A stretch of DNA of 64,000 bases from Pristionchus mayeri (lineage: Eukaryota > Nematoda > Chromadorea > Rhabditida > Neodiplogasteridae). The first letter of the stretch is position 1. Each line of letters begins with the position of its first letter. The stretch covers positions 39,932,901 to 39,996,900 of the forward strand of contig BTRK01000006.1 of the NCBI GenBank assembly GCA_036245805.1. Direction: 5' to 3'. The notes under the pieces were generated by a model, which saw only the letters and a list, made by a program, of their open reading frames with translations, was not told the origin of the DNA and searched no databases. Positions 32,454-45,374 of the stretch are shown piece by piece. Made by a program: the position numbers and the translations under genes.

Positions 32454-35400
32454 ATGGAGAATTCTTATCAAGCCTGGTACCTGGGAACGCTCATTTTCTC
32501 ATTGGCCATCGCCATCCCGACCTTCTTTCTCTCGTGCTATGTAGGCATACACATTCACCTCAACAAAGCTCATAAGGGGAGCTTCAGTCTCCGACTCTAT
32601 GTCTATAAATCGGTCAATGTAAGTGACATTTGGAAGGTTATATGAGGGCGTTTGCGTAAGAATCGAGCAAGGGCCGGCGCAGCCAAAAAATGTCAATTCT
32701 CTAAAAGTTCGTGTGTTGGGGTAATCGAATGTGCTGAAGACGATGGGCACACTCGTTTTGCCCCCAGAGCCTTCGTTGGCTCCAGACGTCGTCACATCGA
32801 AATTAGCTTTTTGAAAATATCGTCTTTCCGAAAAGTGCTAAAATTACGTGAATTAGGTTTCCGGGGTAGAATTCGATGCTAATCATGGCTGTCTACTTCA
32901 TTTTTTCATGAATTATTGAAATAAATTTTAAAAATCCAACTTTTTTCTATGTCCAAAGCGTGCTTAGCGAGTTACATTTTTGGATTCCGTGACTAGAGGA
33001 TTCAGAATCTCTATTTTCGTACATTTTGGAGCCGGGAAACCGAAAATTGAAAGCATTTTGTGCACGAATTATGGGGAAAACGGTGAGAGAAGGGCGAGAC
33101 AAGGGGTACGCGAGAGATGGGAAGGGGGTCGTAAAATGCCAGCGGAAAAATCGGAGAGGGAGAGGGGGAGAAAGTGTCGTTTCTCCAGTTTTCTCCAGAT
33201 TTCGGCTCACTAAAAGCTTTCAATTTTCGGTTTCCCGGCGCCAAAATGGACGAAAATAGAGATTCTGAATCCTCTCGTCATGGCGGATCCAACCATGTAA
33301 CTCGCTAAGCACGCTTTGGACTTGGAAAAAAGTTGAATTTTTAAATTTTTTTCAATAATTCATGAAAAATGAAGTAGATAGTCGTGATTAGCATTGAATT
33401 CTACCCCGGAAACCTAATTTGCGTAATTTTAGCACTTTTAAGAAGGACGATATTAGCAGTTTCCACGGCTAGTTTCCACGTGACGCCGTCTGGAGCCAAC
33501 GAAGGGTCTGGGGGCAAAATGAGTATGATCATCATTTTCAGCACATTCGATTACCCAAAGACAGGAACTTTTAGAGAATCGACATTTTTTGGCTGTGCCT
33601 AATCCATTCGAATCTGCTCGATTCTTAGGCAAACAGGCTCATATTTCTAAATTAGTGTAACCGCTTATTTATGTTCTGTACTCTCTCACCCGGTCAAGTG
33701 CTCAAGACAGCGCATTGAATTGAAAGCCCGTGCCATCATTGCTCGATCTCAACTGAAACCTACATAATCGGCCCGTATAATCTGTCAAAAATCTTCGAGA
33801 AAAGTTGAGCAAAAAGTTGCGTAAAAAGTTCGCGAACTTCTGATTCTCTCCATTTCGCATGCTCTCTCTCTTTCTCTAACCAGGTCGTTGAAAAGTTCAC
33901 GAACTTTTCGACGAACTATGTTCGAAATTCGTACTTTTCTTTTGTTTTACTTATTTTTAGGGATAATTTTTGTCTTTAGCTTATGAATACTTTGAAGGAC
34001 AACCTTCCCTTAGCTGGAATAGCTTCAGAATACAGCGTAGTGAAAGTAAACACGGTTGGAGTAATTTTTTCGATTTTGTGTCACCACTTTCACCACCCTG
34101 TAATGTCAAGCTATTCCATCAGAACTTTTCAAGGAGCTGCGTGAAAAGTTAGAGAAAGGCGAGAGAGCACGCGTTCTTGAGAGAGGGAAAAGGAAGCAGT
34201 CTCTGGTTTCTCCCAACCAGTTGCTGGGGAACCCGCCAACAACTGGTCAGGGCACTGGTTACCAACTTGTCAAGGCACTGGTTAGCAACTGGTTAGCCTA
34301 AGCTCCGCCCATTCTAACTGGTTGACCAGTTGTTAACCAGTTGTTGACCAGTTGTTAACCAGTTGGAGTGGGCGGAGCTCAGGCTAACCAGTTGCTAACC
34401 AGTGCCCTGACCAGTTGGTAAACAGTGCTCTGACCAGTTGCTGGCGGGTTCCCCAGTAACTGGTTGGGAGAAACCAGAGGTGGTTTTTTACTTCATTTTA
34501 CCTCTCTCGAAAACGCGTGCTCTCTCTTCTTTCTCTAACTTTTCACGCAGCTCCTTGAAAAGTTAGTTAAAAACCGGCCTAAATTTGTTCGAAATTCGTA
34601 CTTTTCTTTTGTTTTACTTATTTTTTATCAATTATTTTTGCTTTTAACTTATGACTGCTTATAAGGACAACCTTCCCTCTGATGGAATAGCTTGACATTA
34701 CAGGGTGGGGAAAGTGGTGACCCATAATCGAAACAATTACTCCAACCTTTCACTAGGCTGTATTCTGAAGCTATTCCAGCTAAGGGAAGGTTGTCCTTCA
34801 AAGTATTCACAAGCTAAACCCAAAAATAATCCCTAAAAATAAGTAAAACAAAAGAAAAGTACGAATTTCGAACATAGTTCGTCGAAAAGTTCGTGAACTT
34901 TTCAACGACCTGGTTAGAGAAAAAGAGAGAGCACACGAACAGGAGAGAATCAGAAGTTCGCGAACTTTTTACGCAACTTTTCTCGCAGATTTCTGACAGA
35001 TTATACGGGCCGAATCTCGCAATTCTCATTCAGGATGCGTTGGTTTATCTCATTTCCCTCTTCATAATCCACTTGCCCTCGCAGAATTTCACTTTCCCCT
35101 TGTATCAAGGGCTGGGTACGTTTTATTTTGTATCGTAACATGATCTTTGTGTAAGCCAACGAGAACGCAGTCGTTACTGTGTGTGGCTTTCTTGTTTGGA
35201 CGGCTGCCAACGCCCAGTTCGGATTCGGAGTGGCCCTCTCTCTCATAAAATATATAGCGATCGCTCGTGTCGATATATACTCCAAGGTTTGCTTGTTGAA
35301 ATTCATAATTTAGTTTTTTTGCAGGTTTCTAAACGGTATAATAAAGTCGCAGTCGTTCTTATTTATCTGATCTCTGTTTTGCTGGGAGCTCGAGTAAGAT

Positions 35401-36080
35401 CTTCTTTTGGTGCACAAAAATATGGAATTTTGAGTGCATTATTTGGCAACCGAGATTCTTGCTAACTGAAACTCCTGACGGACCATACTTCATGTTCACA
35501 TCTTCGAAGCACAGAGAAATCGTTGCCTGGAAAGTTGGTAGCACCATTCCTAGACAGATAGCAAACATCGTATTGCAGGTTGTTCAATATATTATAACTG
35601 GGTATTACGTGGTAGCTACAACCATCCAACTTGCTCTTAATTTTGCATCTCTCGTGTTATATAACGAGCACAAGAAACTGACTAAGACTATTACGATTTC
35701 AAACTCCGTAAACTACGAGAAGAGTCTAGTGGCATCCATGATTTGCAACCTAATATTTGCTGCGTTGTTTACTACTCGACAGGTTATTTAATCATTAACA
35801 TTACATGAAAGAAAGATGAATGCAAAATAATATTATCGCAGGTATTTATCCAGTTTTTCCCGTTGACGCCAATGGCGGACCTAGCAAGAAGTGTACGTAT
35901 CCTAACGAGTTGCTTCCATGACCCTTGACTCTCTCAGGCGCCTGGTGTTCTAATGGTAGACCTAATCTCCCTAATGCCTATTTACATTCTTCTCATTCTA
36001 ACTCCCAATCTCAGGTTTGATTTCCGATTTTATCTAAACAACTAATTTTTTGCAGGCGAAAGATCTTTCCTTGTCTGTGA
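32454..36080 (+). CDS. serpentine 7TM chemoreceptor 1, eight exons
   Basis: Exons 32454-32618, 35034-35115, 35171-35286, 35325-35393, 35435-35782, 35842-35892, 35938-36014 and 36055-36080. All phases agree, giving about 310 aa. It starts MENSYQAWYLGTLIFSLAIA, has about seven hydrophobic segments (VYLISLFIIHLP; VVTVCGFLVWTA; YNKVAVVLIYLISVLLGA; YIITGYYVVATTIQLALNF; MICNLIFAALF; LMVDLISLMPIYILLILTP), and ends NLRRKIFPCL. This is the layout of nematode chemosensory receptors in the Srg/Sru/Srv group; the exact class is not assigned. Intron 1 is 2.4 kb and almost entirely two foldback transposons, while the other introns are 31-55 bp apart from one of about 60. No lesion is seen. Confidence 0.82.
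32641..33644. mobile_element. foldback element P1 (about 1.0 kb palindrome) in receptor intron 1
   Basis: Outer ends TATGAG.C.GTTTGC.TAAG... and the complement ending GGCTCATA. The arms are about 420-450 bp (32641-~33060 and ~33190-33644) and diverged by small indels. The flanks are A/T-rich and TA may be the target. Same family as P2 and P3 and the fragment at 49,287. No coding capacity. Confidence 0.8.
33769..35012. mobile_element. foldback element F1 (1,244 bp) in receptor intron 1
   Basis: Nearly complete palindrome with ends CGGCCCGTATAATCTGTCA and complement. A 3-bp AAT duplication lies at 33766-33768 and 35013-35015. Arms of about 500 bp enclose a second palindromic core (34,195-34,490) built of AACTGGT/ACCAGTT motifs. 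It ends 21 bp before exon 2, so the branch/acceptor region is squeezed against the element. Confidence 0.85.
34195..34490. repeat. AACTGGTT/CCAGTTG-rich palindromic core
   Basis: More than fifteen copies of CCAGTTG or its complement in mirrored order around about 34,345. Part of F1. Confidence 0.8.
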
Positions 36081-37230
36081 AGATACATTTGTATCTTAAA
36101 AGATCGTATTCAAAAGAAACCTCTCCCCCTACTCACTTGAATAATTTGTGGAAATGTTATTTTTTGATAAAGAACGGTGTCTTATTTCATATCCGTTTTA
36201 TCACACCCCATGTTTTTATAAACAAATATTCCAAAATATGACATCGCTTTTCGTCATTCGTATTGACATTCATTTTGGTGTCGAAAATAGCAAGAATGGA
36301 TGAACAACACACTTGAACAACTCGAATGATTCAGTCATTAGCAGAATCGGGGAAAATAACAAGTCGGATGGAGCAGGAGGTAGTTTCGAAATGTCTGCGC
36401 ACTTCACAGCAGAAAATATATTCCGTGTAGCACCTATTTAGTCAGCAGAGAATGCCATTCTTGCAAGTATAATCTGGTGACAACCACCTCATAGTTCCAA
36501 ATCGATAATGCAATAATGCAAGCTAAAGTAGAAACCTGTGATAAGTATTTTCGTCGGCAACAGTCTTCGTGTCATCGATGGGAAATTTGACAATGAATGG
36601 AACTTCTAGTTAGAGGACAAGATTTCGTTCCGCAAATGGGTGCATACAGTATTCCCACTCAATCACTCCCAGATGTATTAGTCATATCATGTAGTGGCAA
36701 CGGCTACGGTTATCGAGTGTTCCATCCAAAACCCAAAAGTCATCGCGGGCACGATGATAGAGACAAATGAAAAATAGGAGTGTATCTACTCGAGCTCATT
36801 AGTGGTTCGAAGGCTAACAGTCTGACGTTAAGCGCTTCCTTTCACCGAGGTTTTGAGTAATAGATAACAGGAATAACACATTTGAGGGCGAAAAACTGGA
36901 TAAGAGAAGGGTACACTTGAAGTCATTAGATTCCAAGGGGGTAAATAACAAGTCGTCTGTTCGTATGGTTGATATTTTTGGTCCTTACGGGGCCTCACTA
37001 GCCTTTGCAACGTTTTAAGCCGGCTCTCAACAGTTATATCCTTTACATACAACCTGAAATTGAGCAGCGACCGAAGGTCGCTAGTTTCTTCTAATTTACA
37101 CATACTTGCAAAAATAGTAATGTGGCTCACAAAGTTAAGAAATAAAATTGTGGTTCATGCGTCGAATTATAATCATTCACTTTTTTCGTTTTTGTTGTTA
37201 TTGTGATATGGATACAATCTCACGACGTAA
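36081..37230. other. intergenic
   Basis: Lies between the 3' ends of the receptor and the P450. No gene or repeat is recognised. Confidence 0.5.
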
Positions 37231-37965
37231 TCAAATTGGAACGACTCTGCATTTGCATGGTCCAGGGTCGCGAAGAGCGAGGTTTATGCCATCGAATGGT
37301 TCGGTCGCTTCGAAGCGATAGTTCAGAAGGAGATTTCCCAAAACGAGAAAGAGTTCCATTCGAGCCAACCCTTAATCATTTTTTTAAAAATTATAAACTT
37401 AATCGTTTGTTTCAATCAGTGCATTAACTAGTATTTGCCTATTCAGAGACGTTGAGGTGTTTCATTTTTCGAAAATGCTATTTAGAAAATCCGAAACTCA
37501 TGCAATCTTTCGAAAAATTAAAAGAGCAACCCACTAACCTTCTCCTATGCATTGCCTTCTCCCCATTCCAAATGGAACCACACGTTCCAAAAACATCTCA
37601 ATTTTTATCATGTTTATGAATAAGAACCGCAACTGCTTACTCTCTTGACCTGCCCATCATCTCCCATGAATCGTTCTGGCTTGAATTCCGTCGGATTTTC
37701 GAATATCTGCTTTGTATGAATAATAATTTCATAACTTTCAAGTTAAACATATGGCGAACATTCAAATTTTGCAAATCCTCGTACTCAAATACGAAGAGTT
37801 CCGAAACATCCAGTTCTAAAAATATGCAACCAGACCTGTTCATCCATCATCACAGAATATATTTGCAGGCGAGTGAGCGTGTCCTTAGGAATAGGCTTCC
37901 CTCCGATTGTTGTGTCAGCTGTGCCTAAGAAAATCAATCAGACATTGAATTTTTTATTTTATATA

Positions 37966-39305
37966 CAGTAGCGCCAATAAGTATTGAAACGATTTGTTAT
38001 TTTGCTATAACTTTTTCGCTGATAAATTTAGCAATTTGGATGTTGTGGTACTATACACCAAATCGATCGAGGAATACGATGCACATATTGCGACATCACG
38101 TGCATCACAACTGATTGCGTAGTGATGACGCATTCGAATTTCGCTTTTTCAAACAGGCTTTATTCTTACATAGATTTTTTCCTACTCGCCAAACTTTCTG
38201 TGGTCGGGGTCATGCCCGAGGCCTACCCAGAAAAAAAATTGAGGTAGCTGCGCGACCGTACGTATGCTGCAGCCTTGCTGCAAAAAGGGGTTCTGAGATT
38301 CAGATATTGGCTTCTTGATCAGCTAGAGACTCGTTCAAAGCACCAAAATGATCCTCATAACGATCCCAGATGATCCTGTGAATATGGAAACGATATTCCA
38401 AAATTTGCCCTCAGGCATGGAAAAATCACTTTTTCACATGACCACTTTTTGGAGATTCATAACTATGTAGGAACTGTATATAAAAATCTGGTTTTTTGCT
38501 TAATCATGTTCACAATGTTGTAACAACATGATTCCCAACTCTTTAGAGTGTTTGGATATCTTTCCTGTCCGCGGCGATCGTTTTTCGGAGGCACTCTCGA
38601 GTCTCCGACACGCTATTTTCGTCTGAACCCTCCCTCCAACTGTGCCCAAAGATATTAAAACGTTTCAAAAAGTTGGTATTCAGTTCTTCATAACGTGTTG
38701 AACATGTATTCACAATTACAAAGGTTTTCCACAACTTTCTCTCAAACATGTTTTCGAAGGGTCATGCAATCAGGACCACGGTGCACCTCGGAAACACGAC
38801 CGCCGCGAACAGGAAAGATATTCAAACACTCTAAAAAGTTGGGAATCATATAACTACAACATTGTGAACATGATTAAGCAAAAACCAGATTTTTATATAC
38901 ACTTCCTACATATTTATGAATCTCCAAAAAGTGGTCATGTGAAAAAGTGATTTTTCCATGCCCTGAGGGCAAATTTTGGAATCCTTTCCATATTCACAGG
39001 AGCAATGATGATCATTTTGGTGCTTTGAACGAGTCTCTAGCTGATCAAGAAGCCAATATCTGAAATTCAGATCCTTTTTTGCAGCAAGTCTGCAGCAAAC
39101 GTGCGGTCACGCAGCAACCTCAAATTTTTTTTCTGGGTAGGCCTCGAGCATGACTCCAACCACAGAGTTTGACGAGTAGGAAAAAATCTATGTAAGAATA
39201 AAGCCTGTTTGAAAAAGTGAAATTCGAATGCGTCATCACTACGCAATCAGTTGTGATGCACGTGATGACGCAATATGTGCATCGTATTCCTCGATAGATT
39301 TGGTG
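37966..39305. mobile_element. foldback element T3 (TA-flanked left end)
   Basis: The left end is TA + CAGTAGCGCCAATAAGTATTG. Arms of about 520 bp (38,050-38,570 and 38,790-39,305) surround a small core. The right arm stops at GATTTGGTG and lacks the outer ~85 bp, which is replaced by unrelated sequence. Internal motifs are shared in order with the element at 60,277 (TAGAGACTCGT, AATGATCCT). Tc1/mariner-like long-TIR MITE. Lies in a P450 intron. Confidence 0.75.
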
Positions 39306-39309
39306 ATAC

Positions 39310-39508
39310 GGGTCGGTAGATGACCCGGCTCGACACTGGTCAAGCGTTAGAGCTAGAAAGGAAGAGCAAGAGCGAGAGATCACGTTGAACGGAGAGAGCG
39401 CAGAGAGACGAGTCTCTCGGTTACGGGTCTCTCAATTACGGGTCAGAAACGGGTCACGGTCATAAAATCTGGTGACCCGACAGACTCGTCAACAACACGG
39501 GTAACTCG
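39310..39508. other. unique insert between foldbacks
   Basis: Sequence with several GGGTC/GACCC motifs (ACGGGTC repeated near 39,310-39,450). No coding content. It displaces the right tip of T3. Confidence 0.4.
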
Positions 39509-40173
39509 TATATATATATATCACAGGTATCACGAGTCGATGGAGGAAGCCATGAACGATTTTTTTCAAAGATTTTCAAAATTAGTCATATATTGATGGT
39601 ATAAGGTACCAAGGACAAGAAATCGAAGGAACCAGGTTATTTGTCCCAGAGCCGGCTTTTAGGCATTTTCCGGTTTTACTACCGGCTATACTGTATATCA
39701 GTCCGCAGAAGAGCTACAGATATGCCGGAGGTCTTAAAAAATCGGGAAAAATATGACAAACAACTTTACTGTTGACAACTTTCTGATTGGACCAAAACTC
39801 ATAATTCTGAGATCGAAAAACCACATTTTGAATTTAAAAATAAATATTTTCCCCATCACGCAGTAGAAACGCAGAGGTTTTTATTGCGGAATATGAAAGA
39901 CCAATCTCTCAAGTGTCTTAGAAAAAAATATGAAGGAAAAATTTTATACCGTATTTTTTGATAATCGCGGTTAAAGGTGAGGTCCCGAGGAGACGAATTG
40001 GAAATAATCGAAATCTTCTACATTGTACGTTGAACTTCGGCCAGCATTATGCTGTTTTATTTTGTACAACACAGTATACATCGAAAAATGTTCAAAGGAG
40101 ATCGGATTTAGTGGTTCGCAAAAAATTGATTTTCAACACTCGGATTGTGGCATGTTTAGGGGCATGTAAAGTA

Positions 40174-40746
40174 TCATTATCAAAGTGAACTTCCATTGGT
40201 CATATGCTGATGTTCAAGTACAGTAGGCAGTCTATCAACATTCACATAACTCGGCCCTTGCAATTACTCAAAACATCTAGATATTCGCAATCGAATTTAC
40301 GAAAATGAAAGAGTCGAAAAACAAAATAAATCGGTTCTACCCAGATTTTGCGAAAATCGATCAGATTTGAACATCTAAATTCAGTGTATGATCATAAAAG
40401 TATGAATTCCCAGTGAATACAATTATACTGCTTGTTTCTGGAAAAAAATTATTTCCACCTCTTCGAAACAAAAAAAAATATCAAATGGTGAGCGTTGTAC
40501 CAATCAGTGTGCTTGATGACTTATATGGTATGAAAATGAATTTTGATGTTCAAATCCGATCGAGTTTCGCAAAATCTGGGTAGAACCGATTTGTTTTGTT
40601 TTTCGAATCTTTCATTTTCGTAAATTCGATTGCGAATATCTAGATGTTTTGAGTAATTGCAAGGGCCGAGTTCTGTGAATGTTGATAGACTGCCTACTGT
40701 ACTTGAACATCAGCATATGACCAATGGACGTTCACTTTGATAATGA
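40174..40746. mobile_element. foldback MITE T5 nested in T4
   Basis: 573 bp, ends TCATTATCAAAGTGAAC and complement, flanked by TA on both sides (40172-40173 and 40747-40748). Arms of about 240 bp are nearly identical (AACATCTAGATATTCGCAA). Confidence 0.85.
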
Positions 40747-40748
40747 TA

Positions 40749-41645
40749 TTAGGTTGGTAAGAAAGTTCTGTCGCGTACAATTTGTCCATGTTTTCTTGAC
40801 TGAATAAATTGTCTGGCAATTCAATTTAACATAAGTTGAAGTGATGTAAGTAGTATACATCAACATGTTTAAGTCGATTCTACTTCGCATATAAAGCGAG
40901 TAAATAAATAAAACCTCAAAAATTCTGAAAATGACGATTTTCTGGTGTTATTTTTTGAACTCCGCCGTTTGAATAAGAGCAACCAATTGTTTCTACTGCT
41001 TTGAATGGTGATAACACTAGAGTTGCACATCCATATTATCACATAACATCCGGCATTCGATATGTGTGGGAAGCTGCACATTGCAAAAAAGGCTGATTTC
41101 AAAGAACAATTTTCGGTTTCATCATTTGAAAAACTGTAGCTTACGAACAGATAGGTGCACCACTGTCCAATTTAAGGTAAACACTAATCATACCGAGTAC
41201 TTCACTACTCACTACAGTTGTGCTTACTGGATCAATCGTTAAATGTTCAGGGATGAGAAATGCTTATCAACAGAATTCAATTAAATGTAATTTTCAGAAT
41301 TAGCGCTGATCCCAAGTTGGCATAATGGGCCGTTCTTACTGTTATGCAATAAAAAACATGCCCACTTGTTGCACTCTACAATAGCATGTTAGTTATGCCC
41401 ATATCACATTTCTTCTTTCAACCATGAGCAAATACAAAATATGGTTGGTAATCAATTTCGCTGAATTTGGCAGTCGACTATGCCAGAATTAGCAATTGGA
41501 GAATACTCTGACAACGTTTTCTCGAAAGAGTAACCAAGCACTATTAGACAACTGAAGATATTATGAAGATTGATCAACTTTGAAGGGCTGGATAAACCAA
41601 AATGTAAAATACGAGAAACGCGACAGAACTTTCTTACCAACCTAA
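40749..41645. mobile_element. mariner-type non-autonomous element nested in T4
   Basis: 897 bp. 27-bp terminal inverted repeats start TTAGGTTGGTAAGAAAGTTC, a mariner-like end, and are flanked by TA (40747-40748 and 41646-41647). It shares the left TA with T5. There is no transposase frame. Confidence 0.85.
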
Positions 41646-42304
41646 TACTTTACATGCCCCTAAACATGCCACAATCCGAGTGTTGAAAATCAATTTTTTG
41701 CGAACCACTAAATCCGATCTCCTTTGAACATTTTTCGATGTATACTGTGTTGTACAAAATAAAACAGCATAATGCTGGCCGAAGTTCAACGTACAATGTA
41801 GAAGATTTCGATTATTTCCAATTCGTCTCCTCGGGACCTCACCTTTAACCGCGATTATCAAAAAATACGGTATAAAATTTTTCCTTCATATTTTTTTCTA
41901 AGACTCTTGACAGATTGGTCTTTCATATTCCGCAATAAAAACCTCTGCGTTTCTACTGCGTGATAGGGAAAATATTTATTTTTAAATTCAAAATGTGCTT
42001 TTTCGATCCCAGAATTATGAGTTTTGGTCCAATCCGAAAGTTGTCAACAGTAAAGTTATTTGTCATATTTTTCCCGATTTTTTAAGACCTATGGCATATC
42101 TGTAGCTCTTCTGCGGACTGATATACAGTATAGCCGGTAGTAAAACCGGAAAATGTCTAAAAGCCGGATCTGGGACAAATAACATGGTTCCCTCGTTTTC
42201 TTGTCCTTAGTACCTTCTACCATCAATATATGGCTAATTTTAAAAATCTTTGAAAAAAATCGTTCACGAAGGGGCTAGTTTTGCTTCACTGACTCGTGAT
42301 ACAT

Positions 42305-42306
<2 letters not shown>

Positions 42307-42367
<61 letters not shown>
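42307..42367 (+). repeat. (TA)n microsatellite
   Basis: About 60 bp of TA at the right edge of T4. YIYI-type open frames across it are artefacts. Confidence 0.95.
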
Positions 42368-42369
<2 letters not shown>

Positions 42370-43252
42370 GTGTTTTAATAAAATTAGTGTACGTGCATCT
42401 GTGAATCAACATGAATGGCAGTATGTTGGCAGATCGTTGAAGCTCAGCTATGGCTGCATTGAAATAGGGCAGATTGGGCTTGTCAGTCATCGCGAGTCTT
42501 CGCTCCTTCCCCACTACAGAGAGCAACTCTGATCGTATTCTTTCCTACAATGGATTGATTTTAATCGTCCAGTAGCATTTTCATCAAATTAAATAATAAA
42601 TTTCGATGAAACCTGAAGAAGAAACACTTGATCAAGTACCAAGAATTTACATGATCACCTTCACAATGTGTCGATTACATCACGCACGAAATATAATGAT
42701 GCGGCTTCCTTGCTCGCTGGCAAAAACAACTACCTGAATATTCGTTCAGGATTTATATCCCCTCACTTTTCTATACATTTCATCGAAAGCACACAATTGA
42801 AAGTTTAAGAAAAGTATATTCACTTGCGCCATAGGGTTTTGCATGAGCAGGAGGGGCATCCATCTGAGTGTCCTTCCTGTCGTGTCCGCCCCTGCGATAA
42901 GATTTCAAAATATCATACCACGCTCTACTTTCGCATAGAACATTTTGAATTAGTCTTTGCGGCACTCTGTATTGGTTTGGATTTCCATATTTCACTTTCT
43001 TTTCTCTCTCTCTCTCTTGACAGATTATGAGAGACTGTATAGATATATGAGGCCGAGGTCTCGTTTATTTCTGCCTGCTTACCGTCCTAACCCCCATCGA
43101 TTCAGAAACTAATGTTTTAAATGATTTAATTTTAAATTAATTGTATATTAATTACCTGCGATCCAGGCGTCAACGGCGATGGCGCAGACGTTTTCGAGGC
43201 TGGGAAATATTATTGAAAAATTTAAAGTTCATTAGTTAAACTTAACAAGTGA

Positions 43253-43440
43253 ATCACGAGTCAGTGGATGAAAAATTACCCCTCGGGAACATTTTCAAAA
43301 AAAGTTTCGACTCGTATTATAGTGTTAGAATACACTAGTCGTAAGATTTCGAAAAATATGGGTCATTTGTCCCAGAGCCGGTTTTTAGTAATTTTCCGGG
43401 TTTGCATCCGGCTATGATGTATCACATCTCCCAGATGAGC
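43253..43440. mobile_element. T4-family fragment
   Basis: Contains ATCACGAGTCAGTG, GTCCCAGAGCCGG and ATCCGGCTATGATGTAT, in the order of a T4 arm. Single arm only. Lies in a P450 intron. Confidence 0.6.
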
Positions 43441-44368
43441 TAAGGCTGTAGATAGTTCAAGTTGCGCTATTCTTCGGAAGAATATACATCCACTACACAC
43501 CATTCACTCTTCAAAAATATCTTTAATTAATAACAATAAAAATACTTTAGTTCTTCATTTGTTTCCATCTCAGACAGATACGCTTCAACGAAGTTCTTCG
43601 GATCCTGATTCTTATCGTATCTCTTTACGATTTTAACAACCTCCTCTTCCACGAAATCATGGAACTGAAGTGACAAATATATGTTGCAAGCAACATGGAA
43701 ACGCACTAGAGTTCAAGAATCAAAACAATGGTATCCTCATTCTCTAAAATCACTCGCAACTTGAGTTATGTAAAGAATAAATGGACAAGTACTTGAAAAT
43801 CGCATCTTAGAACGTACCAAAGACATGTTGTCGATTGGCTCCTTGTATCCCTTGTGCCAGATTACCGGGAGGGACTTGGTCCATTGTCATGCTTGGATGA
43901 GCAACGCCCATACATTATACTGAGAATGTGAGTAATCTTCTTAGTCTCCCCTTATTTGAATGTTATTTCGCTTTCTATAACCGATGGCAGTGTGTACAAG
44001 AAGGAGGAGAGTTAGAATATATATCAAAAATGTGTATATTCTGGGTATATTCTGAATGTTTACTTATTTAGCCTACTTGGCACACTTAAAGAAGAGGACC
44101 GCGGAAAGATTCCAGTCGACTTGAGTGATCTACCATCAATAAATACGCGCTCAAGTCTGCGTTGTGTGTTCCTGCGCGGCGTATGCTTCGGCGGATTTAT
44201 GATCTATTCCAATGCTCAACGGAGATCCACGATGATCGTCCCTACAGTTGACCAGAGAAGCCAAAGGAGATCCCATCCCCAGTTCTCACTATGGGACCGA
44301 AGATCCCAATCCCTCCCTTTCGAAGTTACCCTCTTGCAGAAACATTGTGCCTGACGTCAGGATAAATA

Positions 44369-45374
44369 TATGAGACCGTTTGCCTAAGAATCGAGCAGAT
44401 TCGGAGAGTTCTGGCACAGCTCATAAAATGTCGATTCTTCGTAACTCTGTGGTTTGGGGTTATTTGAGGTGCTGAAAACGGTGGGCATATTAATTTTGCC
44501 CTCAGAGTCTCCGTTGGCTCCAGATGACGTCACGTCGAAAACACATTTCCTATTATTACTTTGCTCTATAATACGTGAGAAAGGTTTCCGGGGTAGAATT
44601 TCATACTGATCACGCCTATCCAATTCATTTTTCATTAATTTTTAAAATAAATTTTAAAAATCTATCTTTTCTCAGAGGCAAAAGTGACCTTAGCAATTTA
44701 CATGGTTAGAACCGGCGTGACGAGAGGATTCAGAATCTCTATTTTCGTACGATTTCATGCATAAAGTTTTAAAAGAGCCAAATTTTACTGATTTCAGAAG
44801 TGGGCAAATGTAGCTGCTTCATCCTTCCTCTCTCTTCCCTCCCTCTAGATAAGCGAGAGAGTGTGCAAAGGCGAGAGAACTGCCAGGGGGTAAACAGGCG
44901 AGGGATGGAAGGGGAAGGATGAAACATCTACGTTTGCCCACGTTTTGAAATCAGTAAAATTTGGCAATAATAAAACTCCGTGCATGAAAATGGACGAAAA
45001 TACAGATTCTGAATCCTCTTGTCGCGCCGCTTTTAACCATGTAACTTACTAAAGTCAGTTTTGCCTTAATGAAAAGATGAATTTTAAAAATTTATTTTAA
45101 AAATTCAAGAAAATGAAGTGGATAGGCGTAATCATATGAAATTCTACAACGGCAAAAACGTGTTCACGTATTTTTAGCACGTTCGAGAGCAACGCCTTAT
45201 TAGAAAGTGTGTTTTCGACGAGACGTTGTCTGGAGCCGACGGCGATTCTGGGGGGAAAATGAATGCGCCAACCTTTTTCAGTACCTTAAATATCCCCAAA
45301 TCACTGAGTTTCGGAGAAGTGAGATTTTTTGCTGTGCCGGGTCTTGCTCGATTCTTATGCAAACAGACTCATAT
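44369..45374. mobile_element. foldback element P2
   Basis: Ends TATGAGACCGTTTGCCTAAG and complement. Arms of about 450 bp, including GATTCAGAATCTCTATTTTC near the inner ends and a loop with CGAGAGA motifs. Same family as P1. P450 intron. Confidence 0.8.

Larger units (their letters stand above)
39509..42300. mobile_element. foldback element T4, carrier of a nested pair
   Basis: Long arms (about 39,509-40,173 and 41,646-42,300) share ATCACGAGTC, CCCAGAGCCGG, AAAATACGGTATAAAATTT and GGCATGTAAAGTA in mirrored order. Both outer ends abut TATATA runs, so it sits in a TA microsatellite. Its centre TA is occupied by T5 and a mariner-type MITE. A related half copy lies at 43,253-43,440. Confidence 0.8.

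Noticed and set aside
34195..34490. CRISPR-like or satellite array of CCAGTTG units
   Set aside because: The units are mirrored inside a palindromic transposon with irregular spacing, not direct repeats with spacers.
37203..37427. Plus-strand 74-codon frame
   Set aside because: The complementary strand is the last P450 exon (LARMELFLVLGN).
42275..42532. Plus-strand frame through the (TA)n tract
   Set aside because: A YIYI artefact of the microsatellite; the real coding part is the minus-strand P450 exon.
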